A stretch of 64,000 nt of DNA from Lampris incognitus (taxonomy: Eukaryota > Chordata > Actinopteri > Lampriformes > Lampridae). Both the position numbers and the translations under genes were made by a program. Below the pieces are notes generated by a model. That model made no database searches. It saw only the letters and a program-made list of their open reading frames with translations, and was not told the DNA's origin. This document shows, in pieces, positions 22,091 to 56,859 of the stretch. The first letter of the stretch is position 1. Every line of letters starts with the position of its first letter. Location of the stretch: contig NC_079219.1 of NCBI RefSeq assembly GCF_029633865.1, positions 54,662,013 to 54,726,012 of the forward strand, given 5' to 3'.

Positions 22091-22264
22091 CCATTTTCCA
22101 AAAAAATCTGCCCCGTTTCTGGACATTTTGTGCGCATGTGAGGAGTGTGTAAATGTGTTTGGGTGCAGACCTAAGCAACAGCCAAGATTTCGGTGGGAAA
22201 GAAGGATCGAGTGGTCTGGACCTCCATTGACTTGGGAGAGGAGTCCCCTTTCTCATCAGCAACC

Positions 22265-43575
<21,311 letters not shown>

Positions 43576-43824
43576 GCTCAGAGCTGTTCATCCACCCATC
43601 CATCCATCCATCCACCCATCCATCCATCCACCCACCCATCCATCGTTCCATCGTTCCATCCATTACTTACATACCTGCATCCATCATCGAAGTCTTGCAA
43701 ACCACATGGATACCTTGAACTCTCCTTCTTCTTAAATATTTCTTCATGCTTTGTTTTTGTAACTTTATTCATTTTTAACATTCATGTATAACATGTAACG
43801 CTATATTAGGAGCCTCTACACAAA

Positions 43825-43830
43825 AATAAA
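43825..43830 (+). terminator. candidate atp4a polyadenylation signal
   Basis: AATAAA 250 bases after the atp4a stop codon, within an AT-rich stretch. The 3' UTR before it contains a (CCAT)n-type run near 43591-43650. Confidence 0.5.
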
Positions 43831-43849
43831 AAAGTAATCGGTACCGAAA

Positions 43850-43946
43850 GTCGTCGACGAATCAATTCATACAAATTCTATTTCAGCTCTTTGGCTTTAT
43901 GTGCATTGCATTTGTACTAATAAATGTTATGAGTGTAGCGGGGACT

Positions 43947-43999
<53 letters not shown>

Positions 44000-44480
44000 C
44001 CCTTTGTGGAATTTCAGAGATAAATAGGCAAAGTCTTTCCATTTACTAGCCGAGTTTGCAAAGCGGCCTTCGACCCGGCTCGCATAAAGGTGCCAAACTG
44101 ACATCAACCAGACCAGAGGACCTCGCAGAGTGCTCACGTTGTGGATGTGATCATCACATTTATAGCAGGACACGAGAACACTTCACAACCTTCCCTGGTT
44201 ATGTTCACCGTGGATCACCGGAAGAAGAGTTAATCCCGTCTTCACGCAACAAAGGACTCTTTCCCACGGAAGAGGAGGAACTTTCTCGGCTCATCGTCAG
44301 TGAAGATGGGATATTCGAGTTTAAACACGTTTTCTCTTAGTCAGGACAATGACTTGAGTTAACCAATTCAGGTTTCGTCCTCCCCTCTCTCTCTCTCGAT
44401 CCCGGTCTCTCCCCACTGCCGACACACCTACACAGACACACGATCACACGAATACCCTTAAAAACCCCTCTCTGACACGT
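43850..44480. other. spacer downstream of atp4a with (CT)n
   Basis: A (CT)n run lies at about 43952-43996. The remainder to 44480 has an open frame (44056-44340) that I do not recognise; it could be upstream LINE sequence. Confidence 0.35.
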
Positions 44481-44489
44481 GCCACATGC

Positions 44490-45110
44490 TTTAATGTAAA
44501 GCCCTTCACAGTCTGGCTCCCCCATACCTCACCCATCTCCTCTCCCCCTACCAACCCTCTCGGTCCCTCAGATCCACCTCAGCCTCCCCTTCTCTCTACC
44601 CCCAGGTCCATCCTCCGCGGCTTTGGTGACCGGGCCTTCTCCAGAGCAGCTCCCCGGCTCTGGAACTCACTCCCCCAAATTAGAGACTCAGAATCCCTCC
44701 CACTCTTCCAATCCCGTCTCAAGACACACCTTTTCTCCATTGCCTTCTCATGCCCCCCCCCCCTCCACTCATCCACCCCTGGTCTGGGGCAGGCTGGGGA
44801 CTGAGCGCTTGACCTGCAGCTGTGATTTTTGTGATTTATGATGTTTGTTTTTCTTTCCCTTTATATCTGTCCTAGTGGGAGAGTACTGCTGGCGTCGTGT
44901 GTGGCTGCCGCTTCTCCCTCTCATAGCCCCCCTTCCCATCCACCCCTGTATGTCTGCCCCCCTTCCCATCCAGCCCTGTATGTCTGCCCCCCTTCCCATC
45001 CACCCCTGTATGTCTGTGTTATGTTCATCTGTGGTCTTGTTTCACTCCATTTATTGTAAAGCGACTTTGAGTACCAGAAATGTGCTCTATATGATTGACT
45101 TATTATTAAT
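44490..45110 (+). mobile_element. LINE C-terminus and 3' UTR with a 30-bp minisatellite
   Basis: Encodes GFGDRAFSRAAPRLWNSLP, then LPLFQSRLKTHLF, the usual end of L2/CR1-like fish LINEs. CCCTTCCCATCCACCCCTGT-type 30-base units repeat three times at about 44928-45017. The end has TTGTAAAGCGACTTTGAGTA. Confidence 0.7.
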
Positions 45111-45216
45111 GTAACTCTGTTTCTGTGCATGTCTAAATTGATAAGAATTAATTGTTTAACCTTCTAGTAACCTGACTGATATTACTCAGCATGGACAATG
45201 ATATAGCCCCCATAAC

Positions 45217-45334
45217 CATCCATCCATTATCTGAACCACTTATCCTGCTCTCAGGGTCACGGGGCCTATCCCAGCAGTCATTGGGCGGCAGGCGGGGAGA
45301 CACCCTGGACAGGCCACCAGGCCATCACAAGGCC

Positions 45335-45409
<75 letters not shown>

Positions 45410-45590
45410 GGACAATTTAGTACGGCCGATTCACCTGACCTACATGTGTTTGGACTGTGGGAGGAAACCCACGCAGACACGGGGAGAACATGCAAACGCC
45501 ACACAGAGGACGACTCGGGGTAACCCACTAAAGTTGGACTACCTCGGGGCTCGAACCCAGGACCCTCTTGCAGTGAGGCGACCACGCTAA
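45217..45590 (-). mobile_element. family 3 repeat copy with internal (CA)n
   Basis: Reverse copy with the tRNA-like head near 45590 and a (CA)34 expansion at 45337-45404. Confidence 0.75.
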
Positions 45591-45599
45591 CCACTTAAA

Positions 45600-46250
45600 T
45601 TGACTGAGATACCGATTTAAGAGCTGAACTGCATTCTGCCATGTAACCATACTGCCATCTAGTGGCCACTTTGGTGAAACGCATGCTGTTAACTTTCATT
45701 ATTTGATTTTATTATTTCCTTTTGTTTTATTTGATCGATGACATCCAGTTAGTCTTCTTGTATAAGGTTGTATTTTTATCATATGGTAACCATGAGTCGT
45801 TAGTTACCCTCTGTTCATCTGCTGATAGGACCAATAGAAACTCGTCTTGCTAGATAGGCAGATGTTATTATGGGTAAGTATTTACTGTGATAGGACGAGG
45901 GCAGTTCTGGTGTGTTATACTTCCTGTATACACTGTCATATACTTCCCATGTTTAAATTCACTATCGGCTGGCCATGGTGTTTCAACTAGTGTGTGAGTT
46001 TGTGCATATAATCTGAATTTAAATAATCCCCTCTCCTAAAATCCAGAAATGAATATCAATGAGGAGCTGGATCGCGATGTACGGCGTGAAAACCATCTAT
46101 ACATTTTTTTCTTTATAAAAATATATAGAAGACTATACAATCATTTTTTTTCTATCACAAGGAAAGCCTCGCATGCAATAATTCTGGCAGTTTTATCGTC
46201 CGGCCAATTAAATTATTTTCTTTTTTTTTTCTCCTGAGTTGCATCAGGTC
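45600..46250. other. AT-rich spacer, nothing recognised
   Basis: No coding similarity or clear repeat boundary seen. Confidence 0.35.
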
Positions 46251-46255
46251 AGTGG

Positions 46256-46345
46256 TGTGAAGTCAATTTTATTTGCATAGCCCAGTATCACAAATTACCA
46301 GTTTGCCTCAAGGAGCTTTACAGCAACACAACATCCTGTCCTTAG
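46256..46345 (-). repeat. retroposon 3' tail (as at 8030-8307), reverse
   Basis: TCAATTTTATTTGCATAGCC and TTTGCCTCAAGGAGCTTTAC are the complement of the tail at 61130-61190. Confidence 0.6.
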
Positions 46346-46476
46346 AGCCCAACATGCTTCATTGGACTCCACTTCCTGGGCCGTGTGCAAAAAGCTTCAG
46401 TAGTACTACGCTGTACTCAAATGGTTATTCAGCACACTACTATCAAATGACCAGTTAGACTGCACAGCATACACTT

Positions 46477-47150
46477 ATGAAGAACTTGCAACCCCCTGGA
46501 CCCCATGCCGGGATGAGAGTCAGCACCTCCAAGTCTGAGGCCACGGTTCTCTACCGGAAAATGGTGGGTTGCTCCCTCCGGGTTGGGGATGAGTTGTTGC
46601 CTCAAGTCAAGGAATTCAAGTATCTCGGGGTCTTGTTCACGAGTGAGGGGAGGATGGAGCGGGAGATTGACAGGCGGATTGGTGCAGCATCAGCAGTAAT
46701 GCGGTCGAGGGAGCTGAGCCGGAAGGCAAAGCTCTCAGTTTACCAGTCAATCTTCGTTCCACTCGTGAACAAGACCCCGAGATGCCTGAACTGTTTCACA
46801 TGAGGCAACAACTCATCCCCAACCCGGAGGGAGCAATCCACCATTTTCCGGTAGAGAACCACGGCCTCAGACTTGGAGGTGCTGACTCTCATCCCGGCCG
46901 TTTCACACTCAGCTGGAAACCGACCCAGTGCGCGCTGGAGGTCACGTTCTGATGAAGCCAGCAAAACCACATCATCTGCGAAGAGCAGAGATGCAATTCT
47001 GCGGTTCCCAAAACGGACACACTCCTCACCTTGGCTGGGCCTTGAGATCCTGTCCTGTCTGTTCGGATCATTACTGTTTACTGTCCTCAATGATGAGGGC
47101 CCAAAACTAGGCAGATGGCAAATATTCACTGCCACACATCTCAAGAATCA
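46477..47150. mobile_element. LINE fragments arranged as a long inverted repeat
   Basis: Plus strand 46508-46800 encodes RVSTSKSEATVLYRKMVG, then EFKYLGVLFTSEGRMEREID. Minus strand 47144-46745 encodes the overlapping part of the same LINE. Arms of about 140 bp (46508-46647 and 46760-46897) are complementary. A third copy is at 63272-64000. Confidence 0.75.
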
Positions 47151-48120
47151 TCCCAACTCCCCAGGAGGACATCCAGTATCCTACATGTTATGTTAGGGGT
47201 GTGTGTGTGTTCTCAGAGTCAAACCATGTGGGGAGTATTAACTGTAGTTGGGACGAAATAAGGACGTCAACATTTTAATGAATGCACGTGGCCATGTCAG
47301 CTCTTGCCATCTTACAGTGTTCTTTAAAAGAGTCTCGACTTCCAAAACGAAGGAATTGTATTTCTCCATTTGAAAAAGAACAATACAACACTCGTTTGAA
47401 AAAGAACCAAATATTAAAAAAAAAGAAAAAATCTATCAGGGCTCCAACAGGTTTTAAACATCTGGAAAATAAGGTAATTAAGAGCAATTCAAAACTTATG
47501 TCTGAGAATAATTAATCCTGCAGGCTTCTGCAAAAATAACAATATGCACAGTGTCAACAACGAAGAGTCGCTGGCGACCTTCTGGTTACTCTGAGCGCGC
47601 TGTGCCTTGTGACTGTTCGGTCAATAAAATATTGTGAAAACCGTCCTAAATCTAGTTTACATTTCCAAAACAGGCCTAAAAATGTGCAAGTGTGCAATAT
47701 ATCCTCTCTTCCTGTATCACTCTGTCCTCTGTCTTTTCTTTCACAGAGCTGTTGTGTAGGTCTTCAACGTGCCGTCATCTGAGGTGTGGCGAAGTGCAGG
47801 AAATGAATGTCGAGAAAGGAGGAACCATCTCCTCATTTTCTCTCATTTCAATCCGATTGGGTGACCTTCCGTTTCTGGACAAAATGGGAGTGAGTGGACA
47901 GCCGGCGTTCGTCCGGGACGGGGACGGTCACATTACATCTCACTGCTGTGCAGCCAAACACATTTTACCCCGGAAATGAAAGTTGTTGCCTGAGACGTTC
48001 ACAGAACCCCCTTTTCCGGGAGTCTACATGGCTCAAAACATCTTCAGCGATGGTTTTCTCTCATAAACGTCAAGGTCAAAGTCATCTTTTTTTTCCAGGG
48101 TCAGAATTTGGAGTCTTGTC
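47150..48120. other. spacer, no gene recognised
   Basis: About 1 kb of mostly unique-looking sequence. A GC-richer portion (47750-48060) precedes the Penelope-like fragment and may belong to it. Confidence 0.35.
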
Positions 48121-48129
48121 TTTGTCCAA

Positions 48130-49300
48130 GGAGGTTGAATCAGTTCATCTGGACACAACATTTACTGAGAGAAACGTGTCATCATCATCTAAGTAACCTC
48201 CTCAGCCTCAGCCTCAACTGACGGCAGGTGTCCCCACCCTTATAAACAATACAGTGGCATAGGGTCCGCGGTGGTGTGGCGGTCTAAGCATCGGCTTTGT
48301 GTCGATGCAGTTGCCCACTGGGGACCGGGGTTCGCGCCCAGGTCTCGTCAGATCCGACGATGGCCGGACTCGCTGAAGCAGCAATTATTGGCAACGCTGT
48401 CTTCAGGAGGGGGACGGAGTTGGCTTGTGTTCGTCACATGAATGCGTCTTTGTGTGTGTCGGAAAAAGCGTCTCCTTCGAGACTGCCGGCTGGAGAGATG
48501 CAGTTGGCGAACGCACGCAGTACGAGGGTGGGTGTTTGAACTAAAATAGGGATCGATTGGCCACTAAATTGGGAGAAAAAGGGAAAAATCATGAATAAAA
48601 AAAAAAACAATACAGTGGCATAATGACCCGAACCAACGACCAGTTTCATATGCAAATTACCGTGACCATTAACTGGCGTTACAATGGCCATGTGTACTAT
48701 TCACAGAGGGTTGGGGAATAGTTGCAATCACAGCATTGTAAGATGGCGACAGATGTACTCTTGGGCCTACCCTCGGATCAGGGATGGTCGTTCCCTCTTC
48801 ACACTGATGGCCTCTTTGACTCCCCGTTCAAACCAGCGTTCCTCCCTATCAAGGAGGTGCACATCCTCATCCTTGACAGAGTGGCCACCGGCCTGTAGAT
48901 GGTGTAGACTGCGGAGTCCTGGCCTGACGTGTTAGCTCTCCTGTGTTGTGCCATCCTCTTGGCCAGCGTCTGTTTAGTTTCCCCAGTGTACAAGTCACGG
49001 CAATCCTCCTGGCACTTAACAGCGTACACTATATTGCTCTGTTGGTGCCGGGGGACCCGATCCTTGGGGCGGACCAATTTTTGGCACAGCGTGTTTTGGG
49101 GTTTGAAAGCAACTGAGATGCCATGTTTGGAAAATATGTGTCTCAACTTTTCTGACTCTCCCGCCACAAACAGAATCCTCCTCCTGTCTTCGATCGGCTG
49201 GTCCCCTGTTGTGGCGTCTTCCAACGTGTCTGTCAGTAAAGGTGTCCAGATGAACTGATTCAACCTTCTGTGGTTTCTTACCTGGATTACTGAGCATGCC
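48130..49300 (-). mobile_element. Penelope-like retroelement fragment with GIY-YIG domain
   Basis: Minus strand 49263-48799 encodes a Penelope-type GIY-YIG endonuclease region (NIVYAVKCQEDCRDLYTGET, KRMAQHRRANTSGQDSAV). The reverse-transcriptase part is absent, so this is a broken 3' fossil. TTGAATCAGTTCATCTGGAC occurs at both ends in opposite orientation (about 48138 and 49262). A SINE family 2 copy is inserted near the distal end. Confidence 0.75.
48262..48604 (+). mobile_element. SINE family 2 copy 2, inside the Penelope-like fragment
   Basis: Same head and GGCCGGACTCGCTGAAGCAG-type body as 28593-28979. Perfect 18-base target duplication AAACAATACAGTGGCATA at 48244-48261 and 48605-48622. 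Confidence 0.9.
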
Positions 49301-49532
49301 TAAAGACCGTCTTTTCTTTGGTTTCTTACTTTCTTCTCTCTTCCAAACAAACGTCCTCTACCTGCTCATCTATTTGACCTTTAACCTGTCCATGTCACCG
49401 TCACAGTAAAGCAGCAGAAGAGACAATGTTTGTCTCTCCTTTGGTATCTCATCTTCTTTTGCCTTCCTTTAACTCCTTCTTGTGCTTCTCTTTTTCTTTT
49501 CTCCTGCTTTCTTCTTCTTCTTTCTCTCTCGC

Positions 49533-52500
49533 TCACTCAACTTTCCAGATGGCGATCTTGCCGTCGTGGTGTGCGGAGCCGCTCAGGACGTAGCGGTCCT
49601 CAGCGGAGCAGAGCGACTGGACACTGTCCGAATGGGCCTGCAGCTCCTTCTCGACGACTTGGCTCTCGGGGTCCACGATCAGAACCTGACTCCTCAGCTG
49701 GCCGTCGCACAGCCCTCCAACGCCACGGCAGCCCACCCAGATCTGAGGGGAGGAGGCGGGAGACGAGAGAGGGGCGAAGATAAAGGATGAGTGATGAGGG
49801 GTCAGGTAAAAGGCGAGAGAGGAGGAGAGAGAGGGGACAGATAAAACGCAACTATGACCTGGGCCTGAAATGATTTGTCGATTAATCAGTTGCCACAAAA
49901 TTAATTGATTACGTAATTGTTTGTTTTTTATCAAGTAAAACCCCCAAAAGGCGTGGGAGGATCACGCTATTCTCCCCAGTTCCCCCTCCTCCCCGAACAG
50001 GCGCCCTGACCGACCAGAGGAGGCGCTAGTGCAGGACACATACCTACACCCGGGTTCCTCCCCGCAGACACGGCCAATTGTGTCTGTAGGGACGCCCGAC
50101 CAAGCCGGAGGTAACACGGGGATTCAAACCGGCGATCCCCGTGTTGGTAGGCAACGGAATAGACCGCCACACCACCCAGGCGCCCAGTCATTAGTAATGC
50201 TTTGGCCTTGCCAGCCCAGTAAAGAGCAGTCTCTTGGGCGTAGCGGCTGTCAGTGTGGGTACTACAGTTTTATCATCCGACACGTTGCTGCCGTGTGATG
50301 TGAGAAACTGACCTGGTCCTTCACTCGGATCATACAGGTGACTCCAGAGCTGACCGGCAGCGAGATCCTTTTGAAGGGTGTGTCGTGGTCCTTCGTATAC
50401 CACAGGAACAGCTCCCCAGAGTTGGTACAGCCCGTCCACAACTGACCTCGCTACCACACACACACGCACACACACAGACACACAATATGCATAAATGTTT
50501 GCATTTCTGCATATGTATGGAAGGGTGCATGTACAGTACGCATAAAATCACAAGTCAAGAGTTTGTTCATCTGAAGTGCTGGAGGATTTAACACACACAC
50601 TGGCATTTGCGTCAGTAAGCTGCTGCATCTTCCATCTTATTTTGCCAACACGTCTCCGGAGCAGTGGACCTTACAACACAAGCGTTTCACTGTGACGATC
50701 TTTTTTTCTCTTCAGTTCCTGTAAAATCAAGTCAGGTGCTCGCCCTCCACAAACTCTGGGCCGTTTAACCTCATTTGCAAGCACCGAGGAAAACTAAATG
50801 GACGGCGGCCAACAGACACCCGCTGAAGCAGTGGCGACGGCTGGAGAGTGTTCTGCCGACATCTTACTTCCTGGTTTGCCGACAGGCTGCATGTGTTGCA
50901 ACAGCAGTACAAGCTGTTTGCAGGAATCAGGAACAATCTATTGTCATTTCTTCCATGTACTTGCGTACACAAAAGAAACAAAATTCCGTTTCCCCCAGCA
51001 GTGCAACACAAAAGATAAAAAAACACACACACACACACAAAAAAAAATCAAACAAACAGCTAACAACACAGTCCACTCAGTGCAACACAGTCCAAAAATT
51101 CCACCATCCAGAGAACGAACGCCAGCCAGGATGACTGCCAGAACTGCCGGTCTGCATGGGTTAGCAGTTAGCTTAGCCTGCCCCGCTTCCGCGTCCTGTC
51201 AGACCACCCTTGGTGTTATCGGAACTGCCGGTCTGCATGGGCTAGCAGTTCGCTTAGTCTGCTCTGCTTCCACATCCTGTCAGACCGCCCTTGGTGTTTC
51301 CTCCTCAGGCACAGCTCTGGCAGGGCCGTGGTTCCTGGGCCCACCGGACGCAGCAGACCAGGTTCCCCCAGCCGATCCAACGCCAGCTCTCCCAGCCAGA
51401 CACCCTCGACACAGCTCCCCCGCACTCCACATGACGACACTAAAACACAGTCAACACCAGGCGAGGCCGCCGCCAGACCGCCCTCGGTGTTATCGGAACT
51501 GCCGGTCTGCATGGGCTAGCAGTTAGCTTAGCCTGCCCCGCTTTCGCATCCTGTCAGACCGCCCTCGGTGTTTCCTCTTCAGGCGCAGACCAGGCTCTCC
51601 CAGCCATCAAACGAAGACAAAGACACTGCATGGACGGTACTGGGTGAGGCCGCCGCAAACATATATATTCGTGCCGCCATCTTCCCACACCGGTATTGGG
51701 TGAGGCTGCTGCAAACGTGAATTTGCGCCGCCATGCAGTGCGGTTTTCTTCTGAAGCTGCATGTAGCGTTGATGTTTGCATTTTCTTAAACATTGCAGCC
51801 AATTGGCAAGCAACCAAATGTGTTTTCAGTGACGGGTTGTTCGCCAGTGATGTCACCAGCAGGCACAATTTCGGCGGCGTTTCAGAGACACATAGAAGAT
51901 TGCTCAGTATTATAGCTAGATACAGAAAGAGACAGATCATGTTGAAAATTGTGACGTTTCCCTTGTAGACCGTCCAACAGACTGTCCAATGTGACACTGC
52001 TTGACTTATTTGTTTGCTGACTCACCTCCTGGACAAGGATGAAGCTGCTGAAGCAACTGGGAACGCCCTGTAAGTCATCAGGAAGTGTGACCCTTCTCTG
52101 TGGTGTCCCGTTCTTCTTCAGCGCCACGATGCTATCACCACAACCTGCACACACATAGAAGATAAGGGATGCAGAGCCTTTTCTCTTCTTGGTCCAAAAC
52201 AGGTGGACACACTACAGTTATTTGTGTCGACAAGGGGGCTGTCATTCATTGCCCTTTTTGTGACCCTTAACCTACATGCCGCCTGGATGTAAAGAACCAG
52301 AACATAACAAAAGGAGGATTAGGAGACAGTATTACAAACAGAATCAGTCAGGATGCAGAAAAACGTTCAACATGTGAGCGGTGAAACATCAAGGGAAAGA
52401 CAGGTGGCGCTCTCAAACGAGTGCAATTCAATGCTGTGACAATCAAAAAGACTTGAGCCGTGTGTGTGTGTGTTCTCTGCACGTGTTGACATCGGCGCGA

Positions 52501-52945
52501 GTGTGTGTGAGTGAAAAACGTGACATGAATTACTGAGCTACACTGAGATATTAAAGAAAATAAAGAACATGGAGAAGGGAAGCATGTTCACATACAGCAC
52601 CAGAGGGCGCCGTCGTGAATCTGTATGGAGGTCAGGCAGTCGCAGTCGATCTTGAACTGTCGCTTCACTTTGAGACTTGAGGAATCCCACTGCAGGATGG
52701 TGCCGTCACAGCTGCTGGAATATGGCTGCTGACTGGGAGAAAAAGAGGGAGAGGTGGAGAAACAGACGGCATGTTTCCATCCAACTGTTTTTTTTTTGTT
52801 TTTGTTTTTTTTGGTAAAATTTGAAGTTGCTCATAATCCATCCATCCATTATCCAAACCCCTTATCCTGCTGGAACCTATCCCAGCAGTCATTGGGCGGC
52901 AGGCGGGGAGACACCCTGGACAGGCCGCCAGGCCATCACAAAGCC

Positions 52946-52985
<40 letters not shown>

Positions 52986-55900
52986 CACACACACCTAGAG
53001 GCATTTTAGTACGGCCGATTCACCTGACCCACATGTCTTTGGACTGTGGGAGGAAACCGGAGCACCTGGAGGAAACCCACGTAGACACGGGGAGAACATG
53101 CAAACTCCACACAGAGGATGACCCGGGATGACCCCCAAGGTTGGGCTACCCCGGGGCTCCAATCCAGGACCTTCTTGCTGTGAGGCGACCACGCTAACCA
53201 CTGCGCCACCGTGCCACCCACATGGGAGGTTGTTTATTCAAAAAACACCAGTTGATGGAAACGTGTAGTAATTTGCGCTATCTTGTATGAGTATTTTAAA
53301 ATTGCTGAGGATTTGTGATATATGTTTATAGACACATATATGCAGATGGTGAGACAGAAAGGTAAAGCGAGGCTGTCACTTTAACACTGTGTGAATCACA
53401 CAAGTGCTGGAAAATTTCCACTTTTAATCAGGCACCGAAAGCTCACTGTCATGAGTTTCTTTTAAATCAGTTGCTGTATTTGATCTATTTTATGACTGCA
53501 TGACTTTTAATTGAGATATTCTTTGAATATTGATATGTACTGAACTGGCTGACTGTTGGTTTGTCCGGACAAGTATGACAAAATAAGAGATGCCCAATAG
53601 CAGCAATCTCAAATACCTGCACTAAACAGTAAAACTGTCCTTTTATTCCTCGTTCTTTTTTTGCGGGGATTTTCCCCCCTCTTTACTCCACAATTGTACC
53701 TGGCAAATTACCCCGCTCTTCCGAGCTGTCCTGGTTGCTGCTCCACCCCTTCTGCCGATCCAGGGAGGGCTGCAGACTACCACATGCCTCCTCCAATACA
53801 TGTGGAGTCGCCAGACACTTCTTTTCACCTGATAGTGAGGAGTTTTGCCAGGGGGACGTAATGCGTGGGAGGATCACGCTACCCCCCCGAACAGGCGTCC
53901 CGACTGACCAGAGGAGGCACTAGTGCAGCGACCAGGACACATACCCACATCCGGCTTCCCACCCTCAGACACGGCCAATTGTGTCTGTAGGGACGCCCGA
54001 CCAAGCCGGAGGTAACATGGGGATTCAAACCGGCGAGCCCCGTGTTGGTAGGCAACAGAATAGACCGCTACGCTACCCGGACGCCTTTATTCCTCATTCT
54101 GATAATATTGTGAATAGGATCAAAAGGTAAGATAACTGAAGTCCATCAGAGACATGTATCTGCACCTGCTCTGGTGGTCTCTGTTGTCCACGGTGAGGCC
54201 GGTGACCTCGTGCCGGTGTTCAGTCAGCTGTTTGTTACAGGACATGCTGCGAGTGTCAATGATGTAGATCACCGAGTCCTGGGAACCAATCCACACCTGC
54301 TCCTGGTTCAGTCCCACCATGCATTTCTGCAAGAAGTCATAGAAGAAGATGGGGCGGGGGTGAAAAGCAATTTGTGTGCAATATGGATGAGAATACAACA
54401 CACTGGGAATGAATAATAGTGGTTCACAGAAAGTTGAATCAGTTCATCTGGACACAACATTTGTGTCCAGATGAACTGATTCAACTTTCTGTGATGTTCT
54501 TACCTGGATTACTGAGCATAGTGGTTGTTTTAGTGGCACTGTCAGAAGTATGTGTAAATGTATGCACACTACATGTCCACTATTGACTATCTATCAACAT
54601 TATAAAAAGTTCAGGGGCATCCAGGTGGCGTAGCGGTCTCTTCCATTGCCTACCAACACGGGTATCGCCTGTTTGAATCCCCGTGTTAACTCTGGCTGGG
54701 TCGAACGTCCCTACAGACACAATTGGCCGTGTATGCGGATGGGAAGCCGAATGTGGGTTTGTGTCCTGATCACTGCACTATCGCCTCCTCTGGTCGGTTG
54801 GGGCACCTGTTTGGGGGGGAGGGGGAACTGGGGGGAATAGCATGATCCTCCCATGCGCTACGTCCCCCTGGCGAAACTCCTCACAGGTGAAAAGAAGCGG
54901 CTGGCGACTCCACATGTGTCGGAGGAGGCATGTGGTAGTCTGCAGCCCTCCCCGGATCGGCAGAGGGGGCGGAGCACTGACCGGGACGGCTCGGAAGAGT
55001 GGGGTAATTGTCCGGGTAAAAATTGGAGAAAAAAGGGAAAATGAAAAAAAAAAAATTTTTTTTTGTTAAAATAAATTCTATGATTAGCTGACATTGTTTG
55101 GTGATTAGTAAAATACACAGATTTTGGAGAAAAAATTCAAATCAAGCTGATTGTGCTCCTTTTGGAAAGTAAATTTGTCACACGGGGCTTCACAGAGCAA
55201 CAAAAATGCTTAAATTTCCTTTATATTATGGAAAATCAAACGATACTAGGAATATGTAAGGTCAATTCCTGGATTTGTGTGCATCTGTGAACACGTGTGA
55301 ACATCAGAGAGATTAGACTTAGCATATCTTAACATCAAATCTCTTTCTTTAACGAATAAATGTATTGTTTCATATAACACATTTATTAATGTAATATAGT
55401 GAATTTATTTACTATGTTATGCAGTATTTCGGGTAAAGGAAAACTTTTACTTTTTTCTACATTTATTCTATTTTCCCTGTAGTTCTATACTTCCCTTGGC
55501 TAGGCTGTTGAACTTGATATTTTCTGTCACACCCTACAAGTGAGAAGCCCACCGAGTCAAATCCCTTGTGATTTGCAGAGCTAAAAAACAGGTTCAGGTC
55601 GTGAGTTTGAGTCCGTCCTCACCAGCTGCGAGGCTCCGACCTGGATGCAGTCCTGCAGCATGGACCAGCTGGCCGCATCAAACACAACCACCTGCCCGCC
55701 GCTCAGGGCGACCCACAGCTTCGGGTTCCGGTCTCTGTCCGAGTCGGTACAGCTCAGCTGGCCTGGGGAGCGAGAGAGGAAGAGCGAGGTAGAGGAATAA
55801 CAGGGACAGATGGAGGGCGCCAAGAAGAGCGGGAGATGAAGGCAGGGGGAGGGGGCAGAGGGCGGTCGTGGTGGACAGATAAAATGAAAGAGAAAAAGAT

Positions 55901-56762
55901 GGGGGGAGAGAGATGGAGTGAGATAGCAGAGGGGAAAGGAGTCTCTCTCACAGGGGAAAGGAGTCTCTCTCACAGGGGAAAGGAGTCTCTCTCACATGCA
56001 CACACACTTGCTTGGCCAGGCACTCATACCTTGTAGTCTTAAGGGACTTCATAAGAGAGGTCTTAAATGCCACCAAAGATGTGAGGACATCATTTCTACA
56101 CCATTTCAGCTGGAAGTTAACATCAGGATAAGGTTAGGTTTAACGTTAAAAACAGTAACGCCAGAAATTGGTTAAGGTTGCGTCATCCGGGTGAAGTGGT
56201 GTAGAAACAGGTTGTCCCAAACGTGACACGACCTTCCGAATTTCCTGTAATACATCGGTCCAAACCGCACTCCTGCTGACTGAACTGTCAGAGGCACGCA
56301 GTCCAGAATTCTTAAGTGTCCAAGTGCTTTTGTTCACTGATAAACACATCCAACCCGGGGCGTCCGGGTAGCGTAGCGGTCTATTCCATTGCCTCCCAAC
56401 ATGGGAGGCAATGGAATCTCTAAGGCTGAGCCCAGACACCCTACAGAGGAAACTCATTTCAGCCGCTTGTATCCGCGATCTCACCCTTTTGGTCAACACC
56501 CAACTACCCATACTCATTCCAACCCTCACCAATGTCAAACTATTCATTTATTCCACATATTTCAAGATATTGTAACAGGAAAAATAGAAACCAGTACACA
56601 CACACAAAAACACCGTCCATCCACCAAGACCAGAAACCAGCTGGCAACCTTTGTCCTCTATCTGAAAAACACCAACAAGCTCTCGAGAGACGCCCTGCAT
56701 CCTTCTACAAAACATAGCAAGTTCAATCCTTTATATGAGGACGTTTCCATGGAAAATCACCA

Positions 56763-56859
<97 letters not shown>

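Noticed and set aside
48929-49258. Plus-strand frame in the Penelope-like fragment
   Set aside because: Antisense of the recognisable GIY-YIG region.
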